This document shows positions 38,713 through 49,777 of a DNA stretch of 64,000 bases, piece by piece. This DNA is from Bartonella apihabitans. GTDB taxonomy: Bacteria; Pseudomonadota; Alphaproteobacteria; Rhizobiales; Rhizobiaceae. The stretch is taken from the NCBI RefSeq assembly GCF_030758755.1, contig NZ_CP132387.1, positions 1,975,001-2,039,000 on the forward strand. The letters run 5' to 3'. The notes below the pieces were generated by a model. It was not told where the DNA came from, did not search any database, and saw nothing but the letters and a program-made list of their open reading frames with translations. A program made the translations under genes and the position numbers. Positions within the stretch are counted from its first letter, which is position 1. Every line of letters begins with the position of its first letter.

Positions 38713-41022
38713 TTAATGGCGTTTGCGCAATGCTTCTGCAAGAGCCGAACCGAAACTACCCTCTTGGGAGACCGGCTTTTTATTTTTCATCTGATGCGGA
38801 TGATTGCGTCCCGAATTTTCCGAAGACGCTGCTTTTGCGCGACTATCCGGATTGTCGGGATATTTTTTCATACTTAACGAGATGCGTTTGCGTGCTGGAT
38901 CGACATCAAGCACTGTCACAGAAACAATATCTCCGGCTTTCACCACTTTATGCGGATCACTCACATAAGTGTCGGCAAGTTGCGAAATATGGACAAGTCC
39001 GTCCTGATGCACGCCAATATCGACAAATGCACCAAAATTGGCGACATTGGTGACTGTTCCTTCAAGCTTCATCCCCGGTTTGAGATCCGAAATCTCGTCA
39101 ACACCTTCGGCAAAAGTTGCTGTTTTAAATTCCGGCCGCGGATCACGGCCGGGTTTTTCCAATTCGCTCAAAATATCTTTAATGGTCGGCAAGCCGAATC
39201 GCTCGTCAATAAATGTTTTCGGGTCGAGTTTTTTCAATGCAGCACTATCGCCCATCAATGAACGCAAGTCACGGCCACATGCAGCGACAATTTTACGTGC
39301 AACACTATAGGCTTCCGGATGTACTGCCGAAGCATCAAGCGGTTCATCGCCATTTCGGATACGCAAAAAGCCTGCACATTGCTCGAATGTTTTTGCACCG
39401 AGCCGCGGTACCGACTTCAACCCGTTACGATTTTTGAATGGGCCATTTTCATCACGATAAGCAACAATTGCATCGGCCAATGATGCCCCCACCCCTGAAA
39501 CACGGGCAAGCAGAGATGGCGAAGCGGTGTTAAGGTCAACGCCAACAGCATTCACCGCATCTTCGACAACACCGTCTAAAGCCCTCATCAGCTCGAATTG
39601 GTCGACATCATGCTGATATTGCCCGACGCCGATTGATTTCGGTTCGATTTTAACCAATTCGGCAAGCGGATCCTGCAAGCGCCGTGCAATCGACACGGCC
39701 CCGCGCAATGACACATCAAGATCGGGAAATTCGTTTGCGGCAAGTTCGGACGCCGAATAGACAGAAGCACCGGCTTCCGAAACAATGACCTTTGTCGGAC
39801 GGGGCGCTGGCATATGTTTCAATAAATCGCCAACAAGTTTTTCTGTCTCGCGGCTTGCTGTGCCGTTACCGATAGCGATGAGATCAACCTGATGTTTTTT
39901 AATAAGGGCGGCGAGCACCGCCTCTGCACCGCGAACATCATTCTTCGGCGGGAACGGATAGATGGTCGCAGTTTCCTTGAGCTTTCCGGTTTTATCGACC
40001 ACCGCAACCTTGACACCGGTGCGGATTCCCGGATCAAGCCCCATTGTTGCTCTTTCACCCGCCGGTGCAGCCAATAAAAGTGCTTTGAGATTACGGGCAA
40101 AAACAGCAATTGCTTCTTCATCGGCGCGCTCATGCAAATCGCGCATGAGATCAAGTGAAAGATGTAAAGATAGCTTTACCCGCCATGCCCATAAGGCGAC
40201 GCTGACAAGGAAAATATCTCCGGGAAGCTGATCGCCGATTTGATAGGCCTGTTTGATAAGCTTTATGACCGGTTTTTCGCCATTCGGAATATCCTCGTCG
40301 ACTTCAATATCGACATTCAGAACTTCTTCATTACGCCCGCGAAACATTGCCAATGCGCGATGACTTGGCACGGTTGACCATTTTTCTCTATGGTCGAAAT
40401 AATCGGAAAATTTCGCACCTTCCTCTTCTTTACCGGCAACAACCTTGGCATGGATAAAAGCATGTGATTGCATATAGTGACGTAAATTCCCGACCAGTTC
40501 GGCATTTTCCGCCATGGTTTCCGAAATAATATCGCGAACACCGTCAAGAGCAGCTTTGACATCGGAAATTTTGTCATTGATATAATCTTTGGCAAGAAGC
40601 TCCGGCTCTTCGTTCCGGTTTTTCAAAATTTCTTCGGCAAGCGGCAATAAGCCGTTTTCTTTGGCAATTTCGGCACGGGTGCGCCGCTTCGGCTTGAACG
40701 GGAGATAAAGATCTTCCAATTCTGCCTTCGAGCTTGCTTTTCTTAAAGATTCTTCCAGTTCAGGACTAAGCTTGTTCTGTTCGCGAATTGCTTGAATAAT
40801 CGCTTCGCGACGCGCTTCCATTTCACGAAGATAAATGAGCCGTTCCGACAACAGGCGCAATTGTCCATCATCAAGGCCACCGGTTACTTCCTTGCGATAG
40901 CGGGCAATGAAGGGAATGGTTGCCCCCTCGTCAATGAGGTCGATAGCAGCAGCAACCTGAGATTGACTCGCCTTGATATCACCAGCAATTGTTTGGCAGA
41001 TTGATTGCGCAATTGTAGTCAT
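38713..41022 (-). CDS. tex: Tex-like RNA-binding protein (YqgF, HhH and S1 domains)
   Basis: A 769-residue transcription accessory protein. The N-terminal helical part ([20 protein letters not shown]) is followed by a YqgF/RNase-H-like domain ([17 protein letters not shown], about 325-345), helix-hairpin-helix motifs ([20 protein letters not shown]) and a C-terminal S1 domain ([29 protein letters not shown], split here by position about 645-675). The tail is basic and low-complexity. Tex binds nucleic acid and affects transcription and virulence-gene expression in some pathogens. Confidence 0.93.
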   Translation of the reverse strand: MTTIAQSICQTIAGDIKASQSQVAAAIDLIDEGATIPFIARYRKEVTGGLDDGQLRLLSERLIYLREMEARREAIIQAIREQNKLSPELEESLRKASSKAELEDLYLPFKPKRRTRAEIAKENGLLPLAEEILKNRNEEPELLAKDYINDKISDVKAALDGVRDIISETMAENAELVGNLRHYMQSHAFIHAKVVAGKEEEGAKFSDYFDHREKWSTVPSHRALAMFRGRNEEVLNVDIEVDEDIPNGEKPVIKLIKQAYQIGDQLPGDIFLVSVALWAWRVKLSLHLSLDLMRDLHERADEEAIAVFARNLKALLLAAPAGERATMGLDPGIRTGVKVAVVDKTGKLKETATIYPFPPKNDVRGAEAVLAALIKKHQVDLIAIGNGTASRETEKLVGDLLKHMPAPRPTKVIVSEAGASVYSASELAANEFPDLDVSLRGAVSIARRLQDPLAELVKIEPKSIGVGQYQHDVDQFELMRALDGVVEDAVNAVGVDLNTASPSLLARVSGVGASLADAIVAYRDENGPFKNRNGLKSVPRLGAKTFEQCAGFLRIRNGDEPLDASAVHPEAYSVARKIVAACGRDLRSLMGDSAALKKLDPKTFIDERFGLPTIKDILSELEKPGRDPRPEFKTATFAEGVDEISDLKPGMKLEGTVTNVANFGAFVDIGVHQDGLVHISQLADTYVSDPHKVVKAGDIVSVTVLDVDPARKRISLSMKKYPDNPDSRAKAASSENSGRNHPHQMKNKKPVSQEGSFGSALAEALRKRH

Positions 41023-41179
41023 TCTATTTACCAGATTCTTTCAATTTCAAAGAGAGATTACGGATTGCAAACCGGAACGCAACCGTAATTCTTCCCCTCA
41101 TAAAAATTAATCAAGCCCTTTTTAATCGGGCTCATTCACCTTATGTTTAAATTTGCAGCCAATATGAAAGGGGCTTTTC

Positions 41180-42295
41180 ATGACATCACTTTTTGACCCG
41201 ATCAAGGCAGGAGACCTTGTTCTAAAAAACCGCATTGCCATGGCGCCGTTGACTCGCGCTCGCTCGCCCAATGCAACCCCCAATGATTTGAACGTTGTCT
41301 ATTATCGCCAACGTTCGACCGCCGGTCTTATTGTTTCTGAAGGTACGGCTATTTCACAACAGGGACAAGGCAATATCGACGTTCCGGGACTTTACGAAAA
41401 AGCCCAGCTTGCCGGCTGGAAAAAAGTAACGGATGCCGTTCATGAAGCGGGCGGCAAAATTGTTGCCCAGCTTTGGCACACGGGACGTATTTCCCACAGT
41501 TCATTGCAACCTGGAGGTAAACCGCCTGTTGCACCCTCCGCCCTTCAGGCAAAAGCCCGAACCTATATCAAAGACAAGGATGGTCAGGGTGAATTTGTAC
41601 AAACATCGACACCACGTGCATTGGACGCATCGGAAATTCCCGGTATTATCGACGATTATCGCAAAGCCGCCCGCAATGCTGTCGATATTGCCGGTTTTGA
41701 CGGCGTGGAAATTCACTCGGCCAATGGCTATTTGCTCGATCAGTTCTTGCGCTCCGAATCGAACCACCGCACCGATGAATTTGGCGGGTCGATTGAAAAC
41801 CGTTGCCGTTTTCCGCTGCTTGTTGCCGAAGCCGTTGCAAAAGAAATCGGCGGTGGCCGAACAGGTATCCGCATTTCTCCGGTCACACCCGCCAATGATG
41901 CCCATGATCCGGACCCGCAGCCGCTTTTCGATTTTTATGTCGATGCTTTGGCAGCCTATGAGCTTGCTTTCATTCACCTCATTGAAGGCGCAACAGGAGG
42001 CGACCGCAATTATACGGAAGCTGATTATGCATTCGACTATAAGCGTTTGAAACACGTCTATCGCGATGCCGGTGGCAATGGTGCGTGGATGGTTAATAAT
42101 GGCTATACCGCCGAAATGGCTGAAAAAGCTGTCGGGTCCGGCTATGCCGATATTGTGTCTTTCGGCCGTCCGTTCATTGCCAATCCCGATCTTGTCCGGC
42201 GTATCAAAGAGCATGCTCCATGGAACGAGGTTGACCAGACAACGCTCTATGGCGGCAATGAAAAAGGCTATACCGATTACCCGACTTTGGGTTGA
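41180..42295 (+). CDS. Old yellow enzyme family alkene reductase
   Basis: A 371-residue FMN/NADPH oxidoreductase. Family markers include the N-terminal NRIAMAPLTRARSPN, the substrate-binding HSANGYLLDQFLRS with His and Asn, the FMN-phosphate segment VSFGRPFIANPDLVRR and the TDEFGGSIENR motif. Related enzymes (NemA) reduce activated alkenes, nitrate esters and N-ethylmaleimide; the physiological substrate is unknown. It stands alone upstream of a two-way terminator. Confidence 0.9.
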   Translation: MTSLFDPIKAGDLVLKNRIAMAPLTRARSPNATPNDLNVVYYRQRSTAGLIVSEGTAISQQGQGNIDVPGLYEKAQLAGWKKVTDAVHEAGGKIVAQLWHTGRISHSSLQPGGKPPVAPSALQAKARTYIKDKDGQGEFVQTSTPRALDASEIPGIIDDYRKAARNAVDIAGFDGVEIHSANGYLLDQFLRSESNHRTDEFGGSIENRCRFPLLVAEAVAKEIGGGRTGIRISPVTPANDAHDPDPQPLFDFYVDALAAYELAFIHLIEGATGGDRNYTEADYAFDYKRLKHVYRDAGGNGAWMVNNGYTAEMAEKAVGSGYADIVSFGRPFIANPDLVRRIKEHAPWNEVDQTTLYGGNEKGYTDYPTLG

Positions 42296-42316
42296 TTGGT
42301 TCAAGCATTCTAATCA

Positions 42317-42352
42317 AAAAACCACCTGCTACGCGCAGGTGGTTTTATTTTT
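42317..42352. terminator. Two-way terminator between the OYE and WD40 genes
   Basis: ACCACCTGC (42321-42329) and GCAGGTGGT (42335-42343) form a nine-pair stem, extended by A and T runs on both sides, so it can stop transcripts from both directions. Confidence 0.9.
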
Positions 42353-42377
42353 ATTCAGAAAAATTATGTTCCGGCTC

Positions 42378-43349
42378 TCAGGCAGAAATATCGATAATGC
42401 CTGCTTCACCACTTTCCGAACCGAATGCCAGCCGATAACCTTTATCATCCCAAGCCATGGTTGAAATGGCACCTTTTCCGGGACGGCGCAAAAGCACTTC
42501 CTTTGCATCGGCAAAGCGGATGAACAAAATCATGCCGTCATTAAAACCGGCAGCAACAATGTCTTCTTCCGGATGGCAGCACACACATGTGACCATTGCA
42601 TCGGCACGCGTTCCGAGCTCAAGGGGTGCTTTTCCCATCGGGCCATCTTTCGCCTGAAACGGCCAGACAATAGCAGCAGGAGCGCCGGACGTGGCAAGCC
42701 ACTTACCTTTGGCACTCCATGACCAACTTTTGACCTTTGCCGGATAGCCGCTCATGCGCAAATGCTGTTCGTCACTCAACCGCCAGCCATGCAAGGCATT
42801 TTCCTGCATCGACGAAATGACATAACGGCCATCGGGCGAAAATGTAACGGCAAAATGTGCGCCCTTCCATGTAAGGTCGGTAGGCTTGGTGTCGGCACCA
42901 AGCCAATGCAATGTCACGCCATTATATCGTGCCACCGCAAATCTTAGGCCTTTTGGTGCAAAAGCTAGATCTTCAACGCTGCGCTCGTGATCAAACTCCT
43001 GAAGCCCCTTGCCGCCATCGGCCCAGGCCGTGCGTGAAAAAGCAAAGGCGTAAGCATTGTCGGGACCGGCTGCAACCGAAGTGATCCACTTTTTTTCATG
43101 GCGGGCAAGCTCGCTACATTGAAGAGCACTGGTTGTTCGGCAAATCCGGCCGTCTTCACCGCCGGTAATCACCGATTTCTTGTCCCGGCTTAACGCAACA
43201 GAAGCAATTCCTTCATGCGCTTCGACCACTTTTTGTTTTTCGCCAAGCAGGGTGATTTCACCATTTGCTGTCACAAAGACCGGCTGATCGTTCAAAAACC
43301 CCGCCAACAGGCAATAGCTGTCGAGGTCACAATGTGCAATTGTCGGCAT
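42378..43349 (-). CDS. WD40-repeat protein linked to a CobW GTPase
   Basis: A 323-residue beta-propeller protein; WD-like blades are visible as ITGGEDGRICR, VTFSPDGRYVISSM, LHGWRL and MAWDDKGYRLAFGSESG. There is no signal peptide, so it is cytoplasmic. It follows the CobW-family GTPase by 16 bases in the same operon, an arrangement shared by related alphaproteobacteria. The role is unknown; a scaffold or partner for the GTPase is a reasonable guess. Confidence 0.82.
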   Translation of the reverse strand: MPTIAHCDLDSYCLLAGFLNDQPVFVTANGEITLLGEKQKVVEAHEGIASVALSRDKKSVITGGEDGRICRTTSALQCSELARHEKKWITSVAAGPDNAYAFAFSRTAWADGGKGLQEFDHERSVEDLAFAPKGLRFAVARYNGVTLHWLGADTKPTDLTWKGAHFAVTFSPDGRYVISSMQENALHGWRLSDEQHLRMSGYPAKVKSWSWSAKGKWLATSGAPAAIVWPFQAKDGPMGKAPLELGTRADAMVTCVCCHPEEDIVAAGFNDGMILFIRFADAKEVLLRRPGKGAISTMAWDDKGYRLAFGSESGEAGIIDISA

Positions 43350-43365
43350 AGGTTCCTCTCAAAAC

Positions 43366-44459
43366 TCAGGCACACTTCTCGAAACCGGCTTTGAGCTTAT
43401 CGGCATCAAGTTTGCGGCCGATAAAGACCAGACGGCTTTCATGCTTTTCGCCTTCTTTCCAAGGTCTCTGGCTGTCGCCTTCCAAAATCATATGGACACC
43501 TTGCACAACATAACGGTCTTTATCACCTTTGAAAGCGATAATGCCTTTCAGTCTTAAAATATCCGGCCCTGTGTCTGGGTAATCTGCTGGATCCACGGGA
43601 AAAACTTGCCCGGATCAAGCTCGCCTGCGCGTAACGAAACCGATTTCACCGTCACATCATGGAGGGCTGCCCCATGGACATGCTCCTCCCCGTCATGGCG
43701 GTGATGTTCGTGGTCGTGGTCATGATGATGGTGGTGATCATGATCGTGGTCGTGGTCGCATTCCGGCCCGCAAACATGTTCTTCCTCTTCCTCGTCATGA
43801 TCAAGGAAATGCGGATCATTTTCCAGCGCACGGCTCAAATCGAATGCACCGCGATCAAGCACTTCGTTCAAATCGACATTGGAACGTTGGGTGCGAAAGA
43901 TAACCGCAGAAGGATTGATTGCGCGTATTGTTGCTTCGACATCGGCAAGTTCCTGCGGGCTGACAAGATCGGTCTTGTTCAAAAGGACAACATCGGCAAA
44001 AGCAATCTGGTCTTCCGCTTCGCGGCTGTCTTTCAACTCTAACGGCAAATGTTTTGCGTCGACCAGCGCCACAACAGCATCGAGTTGCGATTTTGCTCTG
44101 ACATCATCATCCATGAAAAATGTCTGTGCAACAGGAACCGGATCGGCAAGACCGGTGGTTTCGATAATGATGCCGTCAAACCGGCCGGGACGTCGCATCA
44201 AACCGTCGACAACACGAACAAGGTCGCCGCGTACTGTGCAGCAGATACAACCATTATTCATCTCGTAAATTTCTTCGTCGGATTCGACAATCAGATCATT
44301 GTCGATGCCGATCTCGCCGAATTCATTGACAATAACAGCGTAATGTTTGCCGTGATTTTCTGTCAAAATCCGGTTGAGAAGTGTGGTCTTTCCTGCCCCC
44401 AGATAGCCGGTCAGAACAGTTACCGGAATTTTGCGGGGAGTGTTTTCAGTCTCGCTCAT
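43366..44459 (-). CDS. CobW/COG0523 metal-chaperone GTPase, split by one missing base
   Basis: A G3E-family GTPase. Walker [10 protein letters not shown] (18-26), the metal-binding CxCC motif in [13 protein letters not shown], the NKTD guanine motif and a long His/Asp-rich loop (about 220-262) mark it as a zinc-handling chaperone of the ZNG1/YjiA group. The frame breaks at GGGCC (43565-43569); adding one base joins ITQTQG to [20 protein letters not shown], giving about 364 residues with the C-terminal CobW domain. The start at 44459 has AAAGG upstream. Co-transcribed with the WD40 gene. Confidence 0.85.
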
Positions 44460-44545
44460 AGCATGACCTTTCAAATGACGGGAATTTTTACTGTTGTCGA
44501 TATAAGCAATGTCGCTAACAATTTCTAGCTTTGGAAAAAGGCTTT

Positions 44546-45293
44546 CTAGGAGAGTTCGTCAATATCAAAAGCGAACATATCCTCAACAAGGTCGCGAAAA
44601 CCTTCAATTGCATGATCGAATATCGCTTTTCCTGCCTCTCTATTTGCGGCAAGTGCATTTCCTGCGGCTCCCAGTCTATTGATGTCCGCCATTTTCCAGC
44701 CGAAGGGAAATGGCCCGTAAGCCCGAAGATATTTGAATTTTTCTTGTAATTCTTTTTGCCAATTGGAAAAATTTTGCGCTTTTTCCATTTCCACCTTTTC
44801 GGGCGCAAGATAAAGCATGAGTGACGTTTCGATAAAGCCCGCATGAATATCCAGTTGTTTGTCTTCCGGAGTGATCAAACCTTCCGGCAAACCAAAGCGT
44901 CCCCAACTGGTCGCAACGGCAAGCATTTTGAAACGACAACGCAATTCGGTGATAACAATATTCATCAATGGCGAATTGCCACCATGAGCGTTGAGAACGA
45001 GAATTTTTTTTATTCCCTTTTGATAACAATCGACACCAATCGAAATCCAACGTTCAATTGCTTCTGAATATCCTAATGTTTTTGTAAACGGCCGACCTTT
45101 ATGTTCGATTGAATAGCCGACAGATTCGACCTCCAGTGGAGTCAAACGTTTCGGGGCGGTTGGAAACAAAGATGCAAGACGTTCAGCAAAAGCCCCGGCA
45201 ATGACAGCATCAGTCGTTGGTGACAAATGACTAACCATGATATTCATGGGCACCCAAAGGCAAAATTGCTATTATTTGATCTTCTTTTTTCAC
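44546..45293 (-). pseudogene. Creatininase-family amidohydrolase, frameshifted near the N-terminus
   Basis: A likely 248-residue creatininase-like protein. A GTG at 45293, with AAGGA upstream, begins MKKEDQIIAILPLGAHEYHG, which carries the metal ligands Glu and His, but then meets TAG. The rest (SHLSPTTDAVIAGAFAERL, then VLNAHGGNSPLMNIVIT and DIHAGFIETS) continues in the +1 frame, requiring removal of one base near 45232-45237. The normally invariant HGPHLP is also altered (HGSHLS). An internal ATG at 45253 could start a 235-residue protein lacking the first ligands. Genuine decay seems more likely here than in the other split genes. Confidence 0.65.
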
Positions 45294-45461
45294 TATTTTA
45301 ATCCTTATCGAATTATTTTTATTTGGCTATACACAGATTTTGTTGACTTTACATGTTATAGATAAATTCACCATTTTGTGAAAATTAACGAATCAGGTTG
45401 AAATACTAGACAAGTGAATAGTTATTTCTTCCAAAAACGTCTTCGGGGAGACAAAGATATA

Positions 45462-45920
45462 ATGCCAGACAAAACTCGGATACCCGCGTTGGAGATCGTC
45501 CAATCAACAGCAAGAATGATGAAGACCTTATTGGCTCGTCGTCTTTATGAATTTGGTTTATATGCCGGTCAAGATAGAATAATTTTGTTGTTGGCAATGA
45601 AAGACGGGCAATCACCCGGAAGTATGGCCAAACGCTTGGGGGTAAAACTTCCCACAGTCACAAAAACAATAGCGCGTCTTCAGGAACAAGGTTTTGTTAC
45701 CAAACGTGGATCACACAAAGACCAGCGCAAACTTCATGTTTTTCTTACGAAAGACGGCCATAACATTGTCGACCTCATCGAAAGGGCGCTTGAAGAGACC
45801 GAGCGGGAAGTGACCGGTGTTCTTGATGAACAAGAGCAATTTACTTTGCTCACACTCATGGACAGAATCCATAAAAATCTTGAGCAACAGCAATCGCTTT
45901 TAACCGATACATACCGATGA
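45462..45920 (+). CDS. MarR-family transcriptional regulator
   Basis: About 152 residues from the ATG at 45462 (MPDKTRIPALEIV); an in-frame GTG at 45414 would add 16 residues. The winged helix is clear: GQSPGSMAKRLGVKLPTVTKTIARLQEQGFVTKRGSHKDQRK, with the recognition helix LPTVTKTIARL and wing residues following, and a C-terminal dimerisation helix. Target and ligand are unknown; its neighbours give no strong hint. Confidence 0.83.
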   Translation: MPDKTRIPALEIVQSTARMMKTLLARRLYEFGLYAGQDRIILLLAMKDGQSPGSMAKRLGVKLPTVTKTIARLQEQGFVTKRGSHKDQRKLHVFLTKDGHNIVDLIERALEETEREVTGVLDEQEQFTLLTLMDRIHKNLEQQQSLLTDTYR

Positions 45921-46288
45921 ACACGCCTGCATTATTCAAGAACCAGCATTGGTTAAGAACCGCTTGGCACAAAAACTAATAGTCGAATTTCACACGATTA
46001 TCGGGAGGTGGAAGAACAAAATTTCCCACCTCTTTCAAATGATCGATTTTTAAATAATCGATAAAATGGCGAAGCGAATTTTTAAAAAATACACCGTTTT
46101 TCCTTATTCCAATGAATTGTTCATTGAACTAAACAGTTTAAAATGACTATAGTTTTCTTTAAAATAGACGTTTATCAATCACTCCTGAAGCTTGGCGACT
46201 TTTCTCGAACCAATCGGGGAAATTCCCATTCTTCCGATCTGACGGTTTAAACGCTAAAATTTAATTCATTTTCAAGGAATAATGAGCA
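45921..46288. other. Intergenic region between marR-like and lacI-like genes
   Basis: Holds a terminator-like hairpin, GAGGTGG (46005-46011) with CCCACCTC (46025-46032), ending in only three T residues, likely for the MarR gene. The rest is AT-rich and should carry the promoter of the LacI-family gene; no operator palindrome could be picked out. Confidence 0.5.
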
Positions 46289-47314
46289 TTGGCGCAAAAA
46301 ATTAAACTTTCCACGATTGCTGATGCGTTAAATGTTTCGACAGCCACAGTTTCGTTGGCACTGCGTGACAGCCCGCTGGTAGCAGATGATACACGTGAAA
46401 AAATCAAGGATTACGCCCGTAATATCGGCTATATCTATAACCGCCGTGCAGCAAGCTTGCGCACATCGCGCTCCGGCATTGTGGGTGTTGTCGTTCACGA
46501 CATTATGAATCCGTTTTTTGCCGAAATATTGCGCTCGATCGAAACGGAACTCGACCGGTCACGGCAAACTTTCATCCTTTCCAACCATTATGACCAGTTG
46601 GACAAGCAACGCAATTTTCTGGAAACGCTTCTCCAGCTCGGAGCTGATGGCGTTATCATGTCACCGGCAATCGGAACCCCTGCAAAAGACATTGAAATGG
46701 CACAAAATAACGGTTTGCCTGTTGTCTTTGTTGCCCGCCATGTTGAAGGAGTGGACGTACCGGTTTTTCGCGGTGACGATACTTACGGCATTTCTCTTGC
46801 CACAAACCATCTTATTTCGCTCGGGCATAAATGCATCGCTATGGTTGGCGGTACCGACTATACCTCGACCGGACATGACCGTTATGAAGGCTATCGCCAT
46901 GCCATGCAACTTGCCGGACTCGAGGTCAAACCGGAATGGCGCCTTGAAGGACCGCGGACAAAACAGGCAGGCTTCGAGATTGCACCGCAATTTCTGGCTC
47001 TCAAAGATAAACCGACTGCTGCCGTCTGTTTCAATGACCTTGCCGCAATCGGTTTGATGAACGGAATTGCCCGTGCCGGCCTTGTTGCAGGACGGGATAT
47101 TTCTGTGACCGGCTATGACGATCTTGAGGAAGCCGAAATTGCCACCCCCTCGCTCACGACAGTCTGGAACGGTCAGAGGGAAGTGGGAAGGCGTGCAGCG
47201 CGTGCACTCATTGACCTTTTAAACGGCATAGAAGTCAAAAATGGTCATGATCTCATTAAACCGGAATTGCGCATTCGCCAGTCAACCGGTCGTATGGTAC
47301 CGCGAAAAATCTGA
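46289..47314 (+). CDS. LacI/GalR-family transcriptional regulator
   Basis: A 341-residue regulator. The start is a TTG with AAGGA nine bases upstream, which restores the full helix-turn-helix (KLSTIADALNVSTATVSLALRD). A periplasmic-binding-protein-like effector domain follows from about residue 60 (SGIVGVVVHDIMNPFFAEILRSIE). The ligand is probably a sugar or sugar-derived compound. No catabolic gene adjoins it, so the regulon is unknown. Confidence 0.88.
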   Translation: MAQKIKLSTIADALNVSTATVSLALRDSPLVADDTREKIKDYARNIGYIYNRRAASLRTSRSGIVGVVVHDIMNPFFAEILRSIETELDRSRQTFILSNHYDQLDKQRNFLETLLQLGADGVIMSPAIGTPAKDIEMAQNNGLPVVFVARHVEGVDVPVFRGDDTYGISLATNHLISLGHKCIAMVGGTDYTSTGHDRYEGYRHAMQLAGLEVKPEWRLEGPRTKQAGFEIAPQFLALKDKPTAAVCFNDLAAIGLMNGIARAGLVAGRDISVTGYDDLEEAEIATPSLTTVWNGQREVGRRAARALIDLLNGIEVKNGHDLIKPELRIRQSTGRMVPRKI

Positions 47315-47436
47315 AAACTTTTAATTTATGATATCCTGTCATTCCGGCATCATAAGACGGGTTTCGTTTTTTAACTGTTTTCTCTTTTTTCCAAAACGCT
47401 TTTTTCAAAATACCCGTTTTTGAGGGAGCTGTTTTT

Positions 47437-48213
47437 TCACGGCACCGTTTTTTCAAGGCGCTGATCTTTATGATGATGCACTGCCGCGCCGAATGCTTTG
47501 AATATTTTGTTTGATGGTATATCGCTTGTTGCCCAATATTCGGGATGCCATTGGACGCCGAGGGCAAACTCTTTTGCATCTTTCACGCTGACAGCTTCAA
47601 TTGTGCCATCGGGAGCTGTTGCTTCGGCAACAAGACGTGGCGCAAGCTTGTTGATTCCCTGTTGGTGAACAGAATTCACCATGATTTCGCCAGTTCCTAC
47701 AATTTTTGAAAGCGCGGTATTCTCGCTCACATGAACAGGTTGTCTGATGGCAAATTTTTTGTCACTGTCACTTTTATCATTGGCTCTATGGTCAAGCTTT
47801 CCGGGTATTTTTTGTAAGGCCGGTGAGAGTGTTCCTCCAAGAGCGACATTAAGTTCCTGTATGCCGCGACAAATGGCAAGAAGCGGCAAACCTTGCCTGA
47901 TCGCAGCATGGATAAGAAAAAAAGATGTTTCATCGCGGGCAAAATCGAACGGTTCATGGTCGGCCGTTGCTTTTTCACCATAACGTGCGGGATTTACGTT
48001 GGATTTTGCGCCGGTAATGAGAACACCGTCAACCACCGCAAGGATAGACTGGACATCGGCGTCGCGCCCGAGCGAGGGCACAATAAGGGGGGCAACATCG
48101 GCCACTTTTGACGCGGCCTCAAGATATTGTTGAGGCGCACCATGCCAGACATAACCGTCAAAAGCAGGACAATCGGCAGGTACCGCAATAAGCGGTTTTA
48201 AATGTTCAGCCAT
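47437..48213 (-). CDS. Class-I glutamine amidotransferase (gamma-glutamyl-GABA hydrolase, PuuD-like)
   Basis: A 258-residue peptidase C26 family protein. The nucleophile Cys is in LAICRGIQELN, and the His-Glu pair in VQWHPEYWA; VDGVLITGAKSNVNP forms the oxyanion region. Relatives hydrolyse gamma-glutamyl-gamma-aminobutyrate in putrescine breakdown. A puu pathway is not seen here, so the substrate is provisional. It converges on the LacI-type gene. Confidence 0.83.
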   Translation of the reverse strand: MAEHLKPLIAVPADCPAFDGYVWHGAPQQYLEAASKVADVAPLIVPSLGRDADVQSILAVVDGVLITGAKSNVNPARYGEKATADHEPFDFARDETSFFLIHAAIRQGLPLLAICRGIQELNVALGGTLSPALQKIPGKLDHRANDKSDSDKKFAIRQPVHVSENTALSKIVGTGEIMVNSVHQQGINKLAPRLVAEATAPDGTIEAVSVKDAKEFALGVQWHPEYWATSDIPSNKIFKAFGAAVHHHKDQRLEKTVP

Positions 48214-48499
48214 TTGTGTTCCCTTTTTATATTATCGGATCAATATTTAAGGAAAACAGACTTTTGTCAAATGACCGGTTTTCATTAAAACTGCCACATT
48301 TGAAAAAGTTTTTTCTGAACTATCCACGGTCAGACGTGTGAAAAACGAAATTTTAGGCAAAACCACTGGAAATAATGTGCTTTTACCGTTACTACTAAAT
48401 CGTTTCGATTTTTCTGAAATAATCCGGCATTGTGAATAAGTGGGGAGAAGAGACTGTCGATAGGCAGCCTGTCTTCCCTGAAACTCAAGGAGATAACAT

Positions 48500-49777
48500 T
48501 TGGGTCAAACAGTTTTTGTTGCCAAAGAAACAGCCGAAGGGGAAACGCGCGTTGCCGCGTCTCCGGAAACTGTCAAAAAGCTTATCAATCTCGGCTATGA
48601 TGTGTCGGTCGAGAAAGGTGCCGGTCTCCAGTCCTTGATAAGTGACGAGGACTATAAGGAAGCCGGTGCAAAAATCGTTGGTGAGAACGAGGCAAATAAA
48701 GCCGACATCATTTTGAAATTGCGCCGTCCAAGTGCCAAGGAAATATCCCTCTATAAAAAGGGTGCGAATCTCATCGGCATTCTTGATCCATTCGGCCACG
48801 AGGATGATGTCAAGGCCATGGCCAAAGCCGGATTGAATGCCTTTTCAATGGAATTCATGCCGCGCATTACACGTGCGCAAGTCATGGATGTTCTGTCATC
48901 ACAGGCAAATCTTGCCGGTTATCAGGCAGTGATTGATGCAGCCGAATATTATGACCGCGCCCTTCCCATGATGATGACCGCCGCCGGAACCGTTCCGGCT
49001 GCCAAGGTTTTCGTTATGGGCGCCGGTGTTGCCGGTCTTCAGGCCATCGCCACCGCGCGGCGTCTCGGTGCATCGGTTACGGCAAATGACGTACGTCCTG
49101 CGGCAAAAGAGCAGGTCGCTTCCCTTGGTGCAAAATTTATCGCCGTCGAGGATGATGAATTCAAAGCTGCTGAAACGGCTGGCGGCTATGCCAAGGAAAT
49201 GTCGAAGGAATACCAGCAAAAGCAGGCGGCTTTGACTGCCGAGCATATTGCCAAACAGGATATCGTCATTACAACCGCGTTGATTCCCGGTCGTCCGGCA
49301 CCACGCCTTATCACAAAAGCGATGCTCAAAACCATGCGTCAAGGTTCGGTCGTGGTTGATCTTGCCGTTGAAAGAGGTGGCAATGTCGAAGGTGCCGTTG
49401 CCAATAAGGTTGTTGAAGTCGAAGGGGTGAAGATTATCGGCTTTACCAATGTTCCGGGCCGCATTGCCGCTACCGCTTCCCAGCTTTATGCGCGCAATCT
49501 TTATGCCTTTGTCGATATCATGACAAACAAGGAGACGAAGGCGTTTACCATCGACCGGAATGACGAGCTCGTCAAAGCAACTTTGCTTACTTTCGACGGT
49601 CATGTTGTTCATCCCCGCTTTGCAGAAGAAACTGTAAAAAAAGACGCCGATAAAAAACCGGCTCCGGCAAAAAAAGCCGATGAAAAGGCTGAAAAACCGG
49701 CAAAGCGTACATCCTCGAAATCTAAAGAACCAGCCGCAAAAGCGGATAAGAAAACAGATGAAAAAGGAGCCAAATAA
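48500..49777 (+). CDS. pntAA: Proton-translocating transhydrogenase, subunit alpha 1 (dI domain)
   Basis: A 425-residue NAD(H)-binding subunit. It starts with TTG preceded by AAGGAGAT at good spacing. The alanine-dehydrogenase-like fold shows the nucleotide segment [24 protein letters not shown] and the domain-I motif REMSK-like [11 protein letters not shown]. The C-terminus (about 375-425) is a Lys/Ala-rich linker. Alphaproteobacteria split the alpha subunit into this soluble part and a membrane part, as here. Stop overlaps the next start by one base. Confidence 0.93.
   Translation: MGQTVFVAKETAEGETRVAASPETVKKLINLGYDVSVEKGAGLQSLISDEDYKEAGAKIVGENEANKADIILKLRRPSAKEISLYKKGANLIGILDPFGHEDDVKAMAKAGLNAFSMEFMPRITRAQVMDVLSSQANLAGYQAVIDAAEYYDRALPMMMTAAGTVPAAKVFVMGAGVAGLQAIATARRLGASVTANDVRPAAKEQVASLGAKFIAVEDDEFKAAETAGGYAKEMSKEYQQKQAALTAEHIAKQDIVITTALIPGRPAPRLITKAMLKTMRQGSVVVDLAVERGGNVEGAVANKVVEVEGVKIIGFTNVPGRIAATASQLYARNLYAFVDIMTNKETKAFTIDRNDELVKATLLTFDGHVVHPRFAEETVKKDADKKPAPAKKADEKAEKPAKRTSSKSKEPAAKADKKTDEKGAK

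Noticed and set aside
41501..42304. 267-codon frame on the minus strand opposite the OYE gene
   Set aside because: It is antisense to a clear enzyme and has no recognisable motif.
48899..49612. 237-codon frame on the minus strand opposite pntAA
   Set aside because: It is a shadow of pntAA with no family resemblance.
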